Below are positions 22,401 to 32,339 of a DNA stretch of 64,000 nucleotides, piece by piece. The position numbers and the translations under genes were made by a program. The stretch covers positions 1 to 64,000 of the forward strand of contig REDJ01000119.1 of NCBI GenBank assembly GCA_007693555.1, read 5' to 3'. Every line of letters starts with the position of its first letter. The first letter of the stretch is position 1. Under the pieces are notes generated by a model that was not told the DNA's origin, made no database searches, and saw nothing but the letters and a program-made list of their open reading frames with translations. Origin of the DNA: Bacteroidota bacterium (GTDB taxonomy: Bacteria; Bacteroidota; Bacteroidia; Bacteroidales; UBA7960).

Positions 22401-23277
22401 TTTTGACACCTGATTCGATAATGGGTTCTATGTGTTCGTTTTCAAGAACAATTTCGCGATCAATAATAACCTCAGTTCTTTCAATAGATACTACTTCACC
22501 GGTATCTTCATCCACAAAATCTTCTATCCATGACCTGAGAACCCGAGCCGCAAGTTTACGGCCAACATATTTTTTCAGACCGGTTTTACTAACCTTAACT
22601 TCATCAGCAAGGTCAAAAATTTCAAGAATTTCTTTGTCACTTTCAAAGCCAATTGCCCTGAGAAGTGTGGTAACAGGAAGTTTTTTCTTTCTGTCAATAT
22701 AAGCATACATTACATTATTAATGTCGGTAGCAAACTCAATCCAGGACCCTTTAAAAGGAATAATTCTTGCACTGTAAAGCTGTGTCCCGTTTGCATGGAC
22801 GCTTGTACCGAAAAATACACCCGGTGACCGGTGAAGCTGAGAAACAACTACTCTTTCAGCACCATTTATAACAAATGTTCCTTTAGGTGTCATGTATGGA
22901 ATGGTGCCCAGATACACATCCTGAATTATAGTTTCGAAGTCTTCGTGTTCAGGATCGGTACAATAAAGCTTCAATTTAGCCTTAAGGGGGACACTGTATG
23001 AAAGTCCTCTTTCAATACATTCCTGAATGGTATATTTTGGAGGGTCAATAAAATAATCCAGAAACTCCAGCACGAAATTGTTCCTTGCATCAGAGATGGG
23101 GAAATTTTCTGCGAAAACCTTAAAAAGGCCTTCATTTTTACGATTTTCAGGTGTAGTCTCCAATTGGAAAAAATCCTGGAAAGATTTGATTTGAACTTCG
23201 AGAAAGTCGGGATAAGGGAAATGCCTTGTGACAGAACCGAAGTTTACTCTTTGTTTGTTGATGTTTGTTGCGGCCAA
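19465..23277 (-). CDS. rpoB: DNA-directed RNA polymerase subunit beta
   Basis: [38 protein letters not shown] opens at 23307 but a TTG at 23277 ([15 protein letters not shown]) better fits the expected N-terminus. Confidence 0.97.
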   Translation of the reverse strand: MAATNINKQRVNFGSVTRHFPYPDFLEVQIKSFQDFFQLETTPENRKNEGLFKVFAENFPISDARNNFVLEFLDYFIDPPKYTIQECIERGLSYSVPLKAKLKLYCTDPEHEDFETIIQDVYLGTIPYMTPKGTFVINGAERVVVSQLHRSPGVFFGTSVHANGTQLYSARIIPFKGSWIEFATDINNVMYAYIDRKKKLPVTTLLRAIGFESDKEILEIFDLADEVKVSKTGLKKYVGRKLAARVLRSWIEDFVDEDTGEVVSIERTEVIIDREIVLENEHIEPIIESGVKTIILHKEDINLSDYDLIYNTLQKDTTNSEKEAVEFIYRLLRNADPPDDETARGMIEKLFFSDKRYDLGDVGRYRINRKLNLETDIDIRVLTKEDIISIVKYLIELVNAKADVDDIDHLSNRRVRTVGEQLYAQFGVGLARMARTIRERMNVRDNEVFAPTDLINAKTLSSVINSFFGTNQLSQFMDQTNPLAELTHKRRMSALGPGGLSRERAGFEVRDVHFTHYGRLCTIETPEGPNIGLISSLCVYAKVNELGFIETPYFPVENGKVNFSNGPIYLSAEEEEENIISQANVSIKEDGAFSSAMIKARFQADYPIVEPEKVKLMDVAPNQIASIAASLIPFLEHDDANRALMGSNMMRQAVPLLNPETPIVGTGLESKVAEDSRVLIHAEGTGVVEYIDAEEIVIRYSRNDEEKLVSFDDDVRVYKLIKFAKTNQNTCINLRPTVSRGQRVVKGQLLCEGYATKEGELAIGRNLKVAFMPWKGYNFEDAIVVSEKIVRDDIFTSIHIEEFSLDVRDTKRGVEELTSDIPNVSAEAIKDLDEYGLIRIGAEVNEGDILIGKITPKGETDPTPEEKLLRAIFGDKAGDVKDASLKAPPATKGVVIDKRLFSRVFKDKKAKTKERIIIDKLDEEFNSEIAELKAKLVDKLIVLVSGKTSQGVSNSLKEVVVPKGTKFTQKLLQTLDYSIVNPNNWTTDKQKNELIKELLHNYSIKYKDILGTYNRRKFTATVGDELPTGIVQLAKIYLAKKRKLKVGDKMAGRHGNKGIVARIVRQEDMPFLEDGTPVDIVLNPLGVPSRMNLGQIYETVLGWAGQVLGEKYATPIFDGANIDQINELMRKANLPENGKVYLYDGGTGERFDQPATVGIIYMLKLGHMVDDKMHARSIGPYSLITQQPLGGKAQFGGQRFGEMEVWALEAFGAANILQEILTVKSDDVIGRAKAYETIVKGDNLPTPGVPESFNVLVHELRGLGLDIKFE

Positions 23278-23335
23278 GGTATGAAAGTTTGTTGTTAATA
23301 AAAACAATATTCACCAAAATAATATATATAGCAAT

Positions 23336-23384
23336 AAAGATTAGACCTCTACAGCGAATAAAATTCGGCAGAAGCCTAATCTTT
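23336..23384 (-). promoter_or_regulatory. Long hairpin in the rplL-rpoB intercistronic region
   Basis: Inverted repeat AAAGATTAG...CTAATCTTT with nearly continuous inner pairing down to CGAAT-AAA-ATTCG. Confidence 0.6.
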
Positions 23385-23398
23385 GGGATTGAATAAAG

Positions 23399-23779
23399 TT
23401 ACTTTATCTCAACCTCTGCGCCAGCTTCTTCCAATTGTTTTTTCAGAGTTTCAGCTTCTTCTTTGGTGATTTGCTCTTTGATGGCTTTTGGAGCACTATC
23501 AACCAATTCTTTAGCTTCTTTGAGTCCGAGGCTGGTTAGTTCTTTTACCAGTTTAACAACGGCCAGCTTGGAGGCTCCGGCTGCTTTGAGTATTACATCA
23601 AACTCAGTTTGTTCCTCTGCAGCAGCAGCACCTTCAGCACCACCAGCTGCGGCGGCCACAGCTACAGGAGCAGCTGCAGGTTCAATGCCATATTCGTCTT
23701 TTAAAATTTGTGCCAACTCATTAACCTCTTTAACAGTAAGATTAACTAATTGTTCTGCGAAAGATTTTAAATCTGCCAT
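23399..23779 (-). CDS. rplL: 50S ribosomal protein L7/L12
   Basis: 126 aa; Ala-rich hinge; [38 protein letters not shown]. Confidence 0.98.
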   Translation of the reverse strand: MADLKSFAEQLVNLTVKEVNELAQILKDEYGIEPAAAPVAVAAAAGGAEGAAAAEEQTEFDVILKAAGASKLAVVKLVKELTSLGLKEAKELVDSAPKAIKEQITKEEAETLKKQLEEAGAEVEIK

Positions 23780-23840
23780 TTTTATTGATTTTTAATAGGG
23801 TTTCTAATCTGTTTATTTGATTTTTTAAATTTTTAGGCTA

Positions 23841-24371
23841 TTATTCCTTTTCGGAAAGAGTTTTTAATACACCTGAAAGGGTATTACCGCCTGATTGAAG
23901 GGCGGAAATAACATTCTTAGCAGGTGATTGAAGCAAGCCAATGATATCACCGATAAGCTCTTCCTTAGATTTGATGCTTTCAAGAATATCAAGTTGGTCA
24001 TCACCAATATAGATTGATTCTTGAACGTAAGCACCTTTAAGGATGGGCTTTGGGCTGGATTTGCGAAATTCTTTTATCAGCTTGGCAGGAATATTTCCGG
24101 TATCGGAAACCATCAGAGATGTAGCGCCTTTCATAATATCATAGAGGCGCTCAAAATCCTTTCCGGATTTCTCCATGGCTTTCCTTAGCAATGTGTTTTT
24201 AACCACTTGCATAGAAACATTCCGTTTAAAGCAGAGTCTTCTAAGCTTGTTGACAGTTTCAACATCCAGTTCAGAAGTATCTGTCAGATAAAAAACTTCG
24301 TTATTTGCCAGCTTTTCAGTGAGCGACTCAATAACCTGAAATTTATCTTCTTTTCTCATAAGTTTCACCAT
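23841..24371 (-). CDS. rplJ: 50S ribosomal protein L10
   Basis: L10 fold and genomic context; the true start may be the internal Met at 24359 (MRKEDKFQ). Confidence 0.95.
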   Translation of the reverse strand: MVKLMRKEDKFQVIESLTEKLANNEVFYLTDTSELDVETVNKLRRLCFKRNVSMQVVKNTLLRKAMEKSGKDFERLYDIMKGATSLMVSDTGNIPAKLIKEFRKSSPKPILKGAYVQESIYIGDDQLDILESIKSKEELIGDIIGLLQSPAKNVISALQSGGNTLSGVLKTLSEKE

Positions 24372-24410
24372 CTTTTAGGCTAGAGCCTTTAAAGGACATA
24401 ACCTAAGGGT

Positions 24411-25106
24411 TTATAAAGTAACTGATTTAGGATCTACTGCAATACCCGGGCTCATAGTACTTGACATGAATATGCTTCGAACATATGTGCCTTTTGCTGC
24501 AGCAGGTTTTAGTCTGATTATAGTTTGGATAAGTTCCTTGGCATTGTCAATCAGTTTTTCCTTTTCAAAGGAAACTTTACCGATGGAAGCATGAACAATA
24601 CCATATTTATCCACTTTAAAATCAATTTTACCACCTTTCACATCCTGAACCGCCTTGCCAATATCCATGGTAACAGTACCGGCTTTGGGGTTAGGCATCA
24701 GACCACGCGGTCCCAGAACACGACCCAGGGCGCCCACTTTGGGCATAACACTGGGCATGGTAATTACCACATCTACGTCTGTCCATCCACCTTTGATTTT
24801 ATCAATGTATTCATCCAAACCTACGTAATCAGCTCCGGCAGCTTTAGCTTCTTCTTCTTTATCGGGTGTACAAAGTACAAGTACCCGTACTGTTTTTCCT
24901 GTTCCATGAGGCAGAGTTACAACACCACGTACCATTTGATTGGCTTTACGCGGATCAACTCCCAACCTGACATCAATGTCAACTGAAGCATCAAACTTTG
25001 TGTAAGTAATGTTTTTGACAACATCAGCCGCATCAACTAAAGAATAGACAGCATTCTTATCAAATTTAGCTAAAGCTTCTTTTTGGTTTTTCGTTAATTT
25101 AGCCAT
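24411..25106 (-). CDS. rplA: 50S ribosomal protein L1
   Basis: 231 aa; [15 protein letters not shown]. Confidence 0.99.
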   Translation of the reverse strand: MAKLTKNQKEALAKFDKNAVYSLVDAADVVKNITYTKFDASVDIDVRLGVDPRKANQMVRGVVTLPHGTGKTVRVLVLCTPDKEEEAKAAGADYVGLDEYIDKIKGGWTDVDVVITMPSVMPKVGALGRVLGPRGLMPNPKAGTVTMDIGKAVQDVKGGKIDFKVDKYGIVHASIGKVSFEKEKLIDNAKELIQTIIRLKPAAAKGTYVRSIFMSSTMSPGIAVDPKSVTL

Positions 25107-25173
25107 TTTAAGATTCCGTTAAGCTTTGATTTTAATTAAACAACCTTTTAATTGCCCTTACAGGAATAAAGGT

Positions 25174-25611
25174 TTAAAATGGAGGATTTCCTTTAATCCG
25201 TATACCCATACTGCGTGCAGTTCCGGCAACCATTCTCATGGCCGACTCTACTGTGAAGCAGTTCAAATCAGGCATTTTATCTTCAGCTATGGTACGTACC
25301 TGGTCCCATGTAATGGTTGCGACTTTGGTACGATTTGGTTCAGCTGATCCCGATTTGATTTTGGCAGCTTCTCTCAACTGCACTGCTACAGGGGGCGTCT
25401 TAATAATAAACACAAAGGATTTATCCTTGTAAACAGTGATAATAACGGGAATAACCTTTCCTGCTTTATCCTGTGTACGGGCATTAAACTGCTTGCAAAA
25501 TTCCATAATATTCACACCTTTTGCACCCAATGCAGGGCCAACAGGTGGTGATGGATTGGCAGCTCCTCCTTTGATTTGCAGTTTTATAAGAGCACTAACT
25601 TCTTTTGCCAT
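25174..25611 (-). CDS. rplK: 50S ribosomal protein L11
   Basis: 145 aa; [32 protein letters not shown]. Confidence 0.99.
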   Translation of the reverse strand: MAKEVSALIKLQIKGGAANPSPPVGPALGAKGVNIMEFCKQFNARTQDKAGKVIPVIITVYKDKSFVFIIKTPPVAVQLREAAKIKSGSAEPNRTKVATITWDQVRTIAEDKMPDLNCFTVESAMRMVAGTARSMGIRIKGNPPF

Positions 25612-25667
25612 TTTAAATTATTTTTTAGTATAAAGGGGATCAAGATTAATCAATAACCTTGAAAAAC

Positions 25668-26210
25668 CTATTCCTTCTCTACTTGCATAAAGCTAAGTTC
25701 CAATGGTGTTTTCCGACCAAATATCTTCACCATTACCTTGAGTTTTTTCTTTTCTTCGTTGATCTCTTCTATCACTCCGGTAAAACTGCTGAAGGGACCG
25801 TCGGTTACCTTTACGGTTTCTCCCACAATAAAAGGAACATTAAGTTCCTCATCCTTTTCAGAGAGTTCATCCACTTTACCAAGAATACGATTCACTTCAT
25901 GCTCTCTTAATGGTACCGGTTCACCAGCTGAACCCAGAAAACCGAGTACGCCTGGCACCGTGCGGATAATGTGGGGTATCTCTCCTGACAGGATAGCTTC
26001 AATCAAAACGTAACCGGGAAAATAATTGCGCTCGGCACTGATTTTTTTCCCTTTACGAACCTGATAGACCTTTTCCATTGGAATTAGTACTTGCGATACA
26101 TATTCCTCCAATCCAAGACGGGTGATTTCGCTTTCAATGTATTGTTTTACTTTCTTTTCGCTACCACTCACCGCCCTGACTACATACCACTTTTTTACTT
26201 GTTCGCTCAT
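25668..26210 (-). CDS. nusG: Transcription termination/antitermination protein NusG
   Basis: 180 aa; KWYVVRAVSGSEKKVKQYIE; KOW VTDGPFSSFTGVIEEIN. Confidence 0.97.
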   Translation of the reverse strand: MSEQVKKWYVVRAVSGSEKKVKQYIESEITRLGLEEYVSQVLIPMEKVYQVRKGKKISAERNYFPGYVLIEAILSGEIPHIIRTVPGVLGFLGSAGEPVPLREHEVNRILGKVDELSEKDEELNVPFIVGETVKVTDGPFSSFTGVIEEINEEKKKLKVMVKIFGRKTPLELSFMQVEKE

Positions 26211-26310
26211 ACTAAAAATAAGGAATTGATTTCCCGTTTTTTGCTACTGATTAAGAAGAATAAATATTAGAACATTCAGTCAGTAAATATCCGGTTCCTT
26301 CTCCGTAACA

Positions 26311-26553
26311 TCAGAGAAAGAGCCTGTAAAGTTGCTGCAACACCCTGCTGAAAGCCATATCCATCAGATAAACCACGGCTGCGATTATAAGGGAAGCAAT
26401 GGATACAACTACTGCACTATTCTGCAGATCATTCCAGGATGGCCAGGAAACTTTGTTAATAAGTTCGTCATAAGTTTCCTTGAAATAGTTTGCAACTTTT
26501 CTCATTATTGAAAATTGATTTAATGTTCTCAAGTATTTTAAGGTCTTGCTCAC
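26311..26553 (-). CDS. secE: Preprotein translocase subunit SecE
   Basis: FKETYDELINKVSWPSWNDLQNSAVVVSIASLIIAAVVYLMD; the real start is probably the internal Met (MRKVANYFKE). Confidence 0.93.
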   Translation of the reverse strand: MSKTLKYLRTLNQFSIMRKVANYFKETYDELINKVSWPSWNDLQNSAVVVSIASLIIAAVVYLMDMAFSRVLQQLYRLFL

Positions 26554-26593
26554 ATCAAGACCTGCCAGACACCAAACATTCTAATATTATTAG

Positions 26594-26666
26594 CACGGGT
26601 GGTAGGAATCGAACCCACAACCAACGGTTTTGGAGACCGCTACTCTACCAATTGAGCTACACCCGT
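26594..26666 (-). tRNA. tRNA-Trp (CCA)
   Basis: ACGGGTGTAGCTCAATTGGTAGAGTAGCGGTCTCCAAAACCGTTGGTTGTGGGTTCGAATCCTACCACCCGTG folds as cloverleaf; anticodon CCA. Confidence 0.95.
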
Positions 26667-26724
26667 AGGAAAAGGGAGGCCCACTCAGGAGCCCTCCCTT
26701 TTTTAATTGTTTATCCGGAAGGTA

Positions 26725-27912
26725 TTATTCCAGAATTTCTGTTACCTGACCCGCACCAACTGTTCTGCCACCTTCACGAATTGCGAATCTAAGACCTTTG
26801 TCCATGGCAATATCGCTGATAAGAATAACGGTGATGGTAAGATTATCACCAGGCATACACATTTCCACTCCTTCGGGAAGGAAAATTTCGCCGGTTACGT
26901 CAGTAGTTCTGAAGAAGAACTGTGGGCGATATTTATCATGGAATGGAGTATGACGACCACCTTCTTCTTTCTTCAGGATATAAACCTCAGCCTTAAACTT
27001 ATGGTGAGGAGTTACTGAACCGGGCTTTACGATAACCATACCACGTGTGATTTCCTTCTTGTCGATACCTCTGAGAAGCAGACCGGCATTGTCACCAGCT
27101 TCACCTCTGTCAAGTATCTTGCGGAACATTTCCACACCTGTAACAACAGACTTGAGTTTCTCAGCACCCATACCAATAATTTCAACGGGTTCGCCTGTTT
27201 GAATAACACCTGTTTCAATTCTTCCGGTAGCTACTGTTCCACGTCCTGTAATTGAGAACACGTCCTCAACAGGCATAAGGAATGGCTTGTCAACTTCACG
27301 GGTTGGCTCAGGAATCCAGCTGTCAACAGCATCCATAAGCTCCATGATTTTTTCAACCCATTTGGGCTCATTATTAAGTCCACCAAGAGCTGAACCTTGA
27401 ATAACAGGAATATTATCGCCGTCAAATTCATAAAATGAAAGCAGTTCACGGATCTCCATTTCAACGAGTTCGAGTAACTCTTCATCATCAACAAGGTCTA
27501 CCTTATTCATAAACACTACCAGCTGAGGAACACCAACCTGACGTGCAAGCAGGATATGTTCGCGGGTTTGTGGCATAGGACCGTCAGTAGCAGCAACTAC
27601 CAGGATAGCACCGTCCATCTGGGCAGCACCAGTAACCATGTTCTTAACATAGTCAGCGTGTCCGGGGCAGTCAACGTGAGCATAGTGACGATTTTCGGTT
27701 TGATACTCAACGTGCGCAGTATTAATAGTAATACCTCTTTCTTTTTCTTCAGGTGCATTGTCAATAGAATCAAAAGACCTGATTTCTGACAAACCTTTTT
27801 CAGCTAATACCTGTGTGATTGCAGCGGTGAGTGTGGTTTTTCCGTGGTCAACGTGACCAATGGTTCCAATATTCACGTGCGGTTTACTTCTTACAAATTT
27901 TTCTTTTGCCAT
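26725..27912 (-). CDS. tuf: Elongation factor Tu
   Basis: 395 aa; [27 protein letters not shown]. Confidence 0.99.
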   Translation of the reverse strand: MAKEKFVRSKPHVNIGTIGHVDHGKTTLTAAITQVLAEKGLSEIRSFDSIDNAPEEKERGITINTAHVEYQTENRHYAHVDCPGHADYVKNMVTGAAQMDGAILVVAATDGPMPQTREHILLARQVGVPQLVVFMNKVDLVDDEELLELVEMEIRELLSFYEFDGDNIPVIQGSALGGLNNEPKWVEKIMELMDAVDSWIPEPTREVDKPFLMPVEDVFSITGRGTVATGRIETGVIQTGEPVEIIGMGAEKLKSVVTGVEMFRKILDRGEAGDNAGLLLRGIDKKEITRGMVIVKPGSVTPHHKFKAEVYILKKEEGGRHTPFHDKYRPQFFFRTTDVTGEIFLPEGVEMCMPGDNLTITVILISDIAMDKGLRFAIREGGRTVGAGQVTEILE

Positions 27913-27986
27913 ATCTAACTGGATGTTTAAATTTTAAAAAAGGGATTCTATAAATTTTCAACTTTTACTTTAACCATTCTCTCTAG

Positions 27987-28058
27987 AGCCAACGACGGGA
28001 ATTGAACCCGTGACCTCTTCCTTACCAAGGAAGCGCTCTACCCCTGAGCTACGTCGGC
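27987..28058 (-). tRNA. tRNA-Thr (GGT)
   Basis: GCCGACGTAGCTCAGGGGTAGAGCGCTTCCTTGGTAAGGAAGAGGTCACGGGTTCAATTCCCGTCGTTGGCT; anticodon GGT. Confidence 0.95.
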
Positions 28059-28085
28059 AATATGTATAACACAATATTACCTTTG

Positions 28086-28158
28086 AGCGGAAAACGGGAC
28101 TCGAACCCGCCACCTACAGCTTGGAAGGCTGTCGCTCTACCGGATGAGCTACTTCCGC
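28086..28158 (-). tRNA. tRNA-Gly (TCC)
   Basis: GCGGAAGTAGCTCATCCGGTAGAGCGACAGCCTTCCAAGCTGTAGGTGGCGGGTTCGAGTCCCGTTTTCCGCT; anticodon TCC. Confidence 0.95.
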
Positions 28159-28173
28159 TGGTGATTGAAAGAG

Positions 28174-28256
28174 TGGGGGGGGAAGGATTCGAACCTCCGA
28201 AGGCGAAAGCCAACAGATTTACAGTCTGCCCCATTTGACCGCTCTGGAACCCCCCC
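28174..28256 (-). tRNA. tRNA-Tyr (GTA)
   Basis: Class II tRNA with long variable arm; anticodon loop CTGTAAA; 7-bp all G:C acceptor. Confidence 0.95.
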
Positions 28257-28283
28257 GGGTTGTTTACAATACTTTTATGAACG

Positions 28284-28357
28284 AGCCGATGGAGGGATTC
28301 GAACCCCCGACCGTCTGATTACAAATCAGATGCTCTGGCCAACTGAGCTACATCGGC
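28284..28357 (-). tRNA. tRNA-Thr (TGT)
   Basis: GCCGATGTAGCTCAGTTGGCCAGAGCATCTGATTTGTAATCAGACGGTCGGGGGTTCGAATCCCTCCATCGGCT; anticodon TGT. Confidence 0.95.
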
Positions 28358-28413
28358 AAATCTTTTTCTGCTATAATACAGCAACTTAGTGCTAATATTC
28401 ATTCAAAGAGCAT

Positions 28414-28443
28414 AAAAAAAGCAGACCTTTTAAAAAGGTCTGC
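28414..28443 (-). terminator. Rho-independent terminator downstream of hpf
   Basis: GCAGACCTTTT / AAAAGGTCTGC stem with A7 on the + strand (U7 on the minus transcript). Confidence 0.75.
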
Positions 28444-28525
28444 AAATGTACGAAAGATTTAAAAACTACCAAAAATTTATTTCTTTTTTTTAGGAAATTG
28501 GCAAAACCCAATATTTATCATGCTT

Positions 28526-28825
28526 TTACAAGCCCTTTACTTTTTGTTTATGACGGGTAATTTGCTTTCTGAGGGCATCAACCGCATTGTCAACTGCTTC
28601 CTCGAAACTTTTGGCCTGTTTTTTTGCAAAAAGATCATTGCCGGGTATTTGAATCCGGATCTCAGCAATTTTATTTTCATTTGTTGAAGATTGATCCAAT
28701 TTGAGTGTAACATCACTGCCGATAACTCCATCAAATAAGTTACTTACTTTTGTAACCTTTTCGCGAACAAAGTTTTCCAGTTTGATATCAGATTTGAAAT
28801 GCAATGAACTAATTGTAATTTTCAT
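28526..28825 (-). CDS. hpf: Ribosome hibernation promoting factor (short HPF/RaiA family)
   Basis: 99 aa; AKKQAKSFEEAVDNAVDALRKQITRHKQK. Confidence 0.9.
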   Translation of the reverse strand: MKITISSLHFKSDIKLENFVREKVTKVSNLFDGVIGSDVTLKLDQSSTNENKIAEIRIQIPGNDLFAKKQAKSFEEAVDNAVDALRKQITRHKQKVKGL

Positions 28826-28841
28826 AATAAATCCTCCACAT

Positions 28842-29723
28842 TTAAGCCTTTGGATGGGCTTGTTTATATATTGATTTTAACTTTTCTGCCGTACTATGCG
28901 TATAAACTTCGGTGGCACTCAGGCTTGAATGCCCTAAAATTTCCTTTATTGCATTGATATCGGCTCCTTGATTTAACATATGAGTTGCAAAACTGTGTCG
29001 TAAAACATGTGGGCTCCGCTTACCTGCGGAGGTGTGCCTACTAAGGTAGGAATTTACTACACGATAAACAAACTTGTGGTAAATTTTTTTGCCTTTGTCG
29101 GTTACAAAAACCGCATCTGTGATATTAAATCCAAAAATCTCCTGTTTCGCAGAAACATATCTTTTATACGTATCAGCCAATGGTCTTAGCATGGGTATAA
29201 TTCTTTCCTTATTTCCCTTTCCTGTTACTTTTATCTGTAAATCTGAAACATCAACATCTTTGTGTTTTAAACTTACCAGCTCGGAAAGTCGCATTCCTGT
29301 TGCATAAAACATTTCCAATATCAACCGGTTTCTTATTCCTGCAAAATCCTGCGAAAAGTTCATTTCTTCAAAGAGCGTTTGCATTTTTTCTTCTGAAATA
29401 AATACCGGAAGTTTTTTAGATATCCTGGGTGCTGATACTTTTATCATTGGATTTTCTGTCAAATCTCTTTCCGACTCCAGATACCGGTAAAAGGATTTCA
29501 GTGAAGAAATTTTACGCTTTACACTTTTACCTGTTAAACCTGATGACATCAAACCTGATAACCAGGCCCGTATATGAGAAGAAGTTGCTTGTGCCGGAAT
29601 TACATCATATTCATTTAAAATGAAATCTGAAAACTGATTGAGGTCGGTTGTATAGCTTTGCAATGTATGCGGGGAAAATCGCTTTTCAAATTGAAGATGA
29701 TTGATAAACTCCTGTAATTCCAT
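28842..29723 (-). CDS. xerC: Tyrosine recombinase XerC/XerD family
   Basis: 293 aa; ATGMRLSELVSLKHKDVD, SPHVLRHSFATHMLNQGADINAIKEILGHSSLSATEVYTH. C versus D assignment not certain. Confidence 0.88.
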   Translation of the reverse strand: MELQEFINHLQFEKRFSPHTLQSYTTDLNQFSDFILNEYDVIPAQATSSHIRAWLSGLMSSGLTGKSVKRKISSLKSFYRYLESERDLTENPMIKVSAPRISKKLPVFISEEKMQTLFEEMNFSQDFAGIRNRLILEMFYATGMRLSELVSLKHKDVDVSDLQIKVTGKGNKERIIPMLRPLADTYKRYVSAKQEIFGFNITDAVFVTDKGKKIYHKFVYRVVNSYLSRHTSAGKRSPHVLRHSFATHMLNQGADINAIKEILGHSSLSATEVYTHSTAEKLKSIYKQAHPKA

Positions 29724-29731
29724 ATAAAAAA

Positions 29732-29788
29732 GAAGAAACTTTTGCTAATTTACCAATAAAATGATAATAATTAAACAAAAGTTTCTTC
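29732..29788 (-). promoter_or_regulatory. 13-bp perfect inverted repeat between rpsU and xerC
   Basis: GAAGAAACTTTTG (29732-29744) and CAAAAGTTTCTTC (29776-29788); T-rich tract follows on the minus strand. Confidence 0.65.
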
Positions 29789-29817
29789 CTTATATTGTTT
29801 ATCCTAAAAAGAGTTAA

Positions 29818-30012
29818 CTAGGCGTCAGCCTCATCTTTAAGTCTTTGAATGTATTTTGCCTTGATTTTTTGTTCACGACGAATTACCGAAGGTTTGGTGA
29901 ATTTTTGTCTTTCACGCAATTCTTTCAAAATACCGGTTTTCTCAAATTTTCTCTTTAGTTTCTTTAAGGCTCTGTCAATATTTTCGCCTTCCTTCATGGG
30001 AACAATTATCAT
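29818..30012 (-). CDS. rpsU: 30S ribosomal protein S21
   Basis: 64 aa; MIIVPMKEGENIDRALKKLKRKFEKTGILKELRERQKFTKPSVIRRE. Confidence 0.96.
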   Translation of the reverse strand: MIIVPMKEGENIDRALKKLKRKFEKTGILKELRERQKFTKPSVIRREQKIKAKYIQRLKDEADA

Positions 30013-30134
30013 GCTTACCTCTTTTATATATAATATTCAAAAATAAATTTTATTATTATTTTGTTTTTACTTTTAATCAAACGGGCTGCAAAATTACAAA
30101 TACATTTTTATTAATCAAAAATAAATTGAAAAAA

Positions 30135-32339
30135 TTATTGCTTCAGTTTCCTTTCAAGGAAATCTGTCATATATCTGTAAAGATGCAAACGTGCATTCCC
30201 ACCTGAAATACCATGATTATGATTGGGATATATCATCATTTCAAAATCCACATCAGCCTCGATAAGTGCTTTAGCCATTTCCATCGTGTTTTGATAATGA
30301 ACATTATCGTCAGCCGAACCGTGCACAAGCAAGTAGGCTCCATTAATTTTATCAACATGATTTATGGGTGAGTTATCATCATAACCGTCAGGGTTCTCCT
30401 GCGGAGTTCGCATATATCTTTCTGTATAAATTGTATCATAAAATCGCCAGTTGGTAACCGGTGCTACTGCAATGGCAGCTGAGAAAACATCCGAGCCCCA
30501 TGCAATAGCTAACGAAGAAATATAACCACCGTAGCTCCAGCCGAAAATTGCTATATTATTTTTATCTATATAGCTTTTCTCAGAAAGATACCGGGCAGCT
30601 TCAATCTGATCAAGGGTCTCATACTTCCCCAATTGCAGGTAGGTCATTTTCTTAAATTCTTCGCCTCTGGCACCGGTACCTCTGTTATCAACTGAAACCA
30701 CAATATAACCCATTTGTGTAAGCATCTGAAACCATGCTCCGTTAAAAGCATTCCATCTGTGGGTAACTCTCTGTGAGCCCGGACCACCATATGCATACAT
30801 AAATAATGGATATTCCTTTTCGGGGGAAAAATCAGAGGGCTTCATCATCCAGGCATTTAATTCAGTATCATCATTAATAGGGATGGTAAAGAATTCCGGG
30901 ACAACAAATCCATAATCAGCAATGGTATTTTTTAAATCTGCATTGTCTTCAAGCAACCTGATTTTTGAACCATCAGCTGTATGAATAGTATATACAGGGG
31001 GTGTTTGTATGCGTGAATGATTATTGATAAAATATCTGAAGTTTTCCGAAAAAGAGGGATCATGATAACCCTTTTCAGTTGTCAGTTTTATTAAATTATT
31101 ACCATCCAGCCCTATTGAGAATAAATGCCGTTCTTTAGGGTTTTCCTTACTTGATGTAAAATATATCAGTTTATTTTTCTCATCAATTCCCAGAAATTTC
31201 GAAACTTCCCAATTACCTTGTGTAATTTGTGTTACCTGAGTTCCATTCATATTATAATGATACAGGTGGTTAAAACCGTCTTTTTCACTGGAGATAATAA
31301 ATGTTTTTCCGTCTTGTATAAAAGTCAGATCATCCGTAATATCAATATAATATTTGTTTTTTTCTTCATACATAAGTTTTGTCTGGCCGGTTTCTGCATC
31401 TGCCAGCAATATTTCCAGGAGGTTTTGCAATCTATTCATTCTGAATACAGCCAGTTGACCTGGGTCTTGTGTCCATTTAATCCGGGGAATATAGATGTCT
31501 GTTTCCTCACCGGTATCTATCTTTAAAATCGAATTTGATTTGAAATCATAAATATGAATAGTTACATGGGCATTTTCTTCCCCGGCTTTGGGATATTTAA
31601 ATCTGTATTCATATGGGTATAAGTATCCATAAATTAGCATCATAAACTCTTTCACATGAGTTTCATCAAAGCGATAAAATGCAATCTTGTTGCCATCAGG
31701 TGACCATTGAAATCCAATTGTAAAACCAAATTCTTCTTCATAGACCCAGTCGGTAGTACCATTAATTATTTCATTATGCCTGCCATCATGAGTTATTTGT
31801 GCTTCATGACCTGATAAAAGGTCCATCACGAAAATATTATTATCTCGTACGAAGGCGACTCTGTTTCCATCGGGAGAAAAATGAGGTATTCTCTGCATGC
31901 CATTCTCAGAAAGGGGCATCAAAATCTGACTATCCAAATCGTAAACAAAAAACTCAGATATGGAAGAATACCTGTATATGGACTGAGTGTTGAAAGCAAG
32001 CAGTAGCTTATCCTCTACCGGACTGAAAAAATAATTATCTATTTTGGGAGTGTTACCTTCTGTATCTCTTAACATCCCATCAATGTCAATAATAGTTTTT
32101 ACAAATTCACCTGAACTGTATTCATATTTATTAATTTTATGATTATTTTCCACCCTTGTATAATGCTCTCCGTCCATCATGCTTTTCCCAAGCCGGATTG
32201 AGCGTGGGACAAATTTTCGCTCTTGCCAGATTTCTTCAATTTTAATTTGTGAATATATGCTATCACTCGAAAAATAAATGCCTGAAAAGATAAAAATCGA
32301 AATTAGAAAGTTTTTAAGAAACCGGAGATTGTTTTGCAT
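30135..32339 (-). CDS. Dipeptidyl peptidase IV (S9B) family protein
   Basis: 734 aa; signal peptide; GWSYGGYISSLA nucleophile motif; HGSADDNVHYQNTMEMAKALIEADVDFEMMIYPNHNHGI. Confidence 0.92.
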   Translation of the reverse strand: MQNNLRFLKNFLISIFIFSGIYFSSDSIYSQIKIEEIWQERKFVPRSIRLGKSMMDGEHYTRVENNHKINKYEYSSGEFVKTIIDIDGMLRDTEGNTPKIDNYFFSPVEDKLLLAFNTQSIYRYSSISEFFVYDLDSQILMPLSENGMQRIPHFSPDGNRVAFVRDNNIFVMDLLSGHEAQITHDGRHNEIINGTTDWVYEEEFGFTIGFQWSPDGNKIAFYRFDETHVKEFMMLIYGYLYPYEYRFKYPKAGEENAHVTIHIYDFKSNSILKIDTGEETDIYIPRIKWTQDPGQLAVFRMNRLQNLLEILLADAETGQTKLMYEEKNKYYIDITDDLTFIQDGKTFIISSEKDGFNHLYHYNMNGTQVTQITQGNWEVSKFLGIDEKNKLIYFTSSKENPKERHLFSIGLDGNNLIKLTTEKGYHDPSFSENFRYFINNHSRIQTPPVYTIHTADGSKIRLLEDNADLKNTIADYGFVVPEFFTIPINDDTELNAWMMKPSDFSPEKEYPLFMYAYGGPGSQRVTHRWNAFNGAWFQMLTQMGYIVVSVDNRGTGARGEEFKKMTYLQLGKYETLDQIEAARYLSEKSYIDKNNIAIFGWSYGGYISSLAIAWGSDVFSAAIAVAPVTNWRFYDTIYTERYMRTPQENPDGYDDNSPINHVDKINGAYLLVHGSADDNVHYQNTMEMAKALIEADVDFEMMIYPNHNHGISGGNARLHLYRYMTDFLERKLKQ

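Noticed and set aside
19717-22702. + strand ORFs up to 169 aa opposite rpoB
   Set aside because: Antisense shadow ORFs of rpoB (Ser/Leu-rich), no independent support.
28049-28389. ORFs 28049..28234 (-) and 28165..28389 (+)
   Set aside because: They span tRNA genes; the peptides (GGKDSNLRRRKPTDLQSAPFDRSGTPPG) are familiar spurious translations of tRNA sequence.
28842-29723. Tyrosine recombinase as evidence of an integrative mobile element
   Set aside because: It is XerC/D-like, in a housekeeping context, with no attachment-site duplication or cargo genes nearby.
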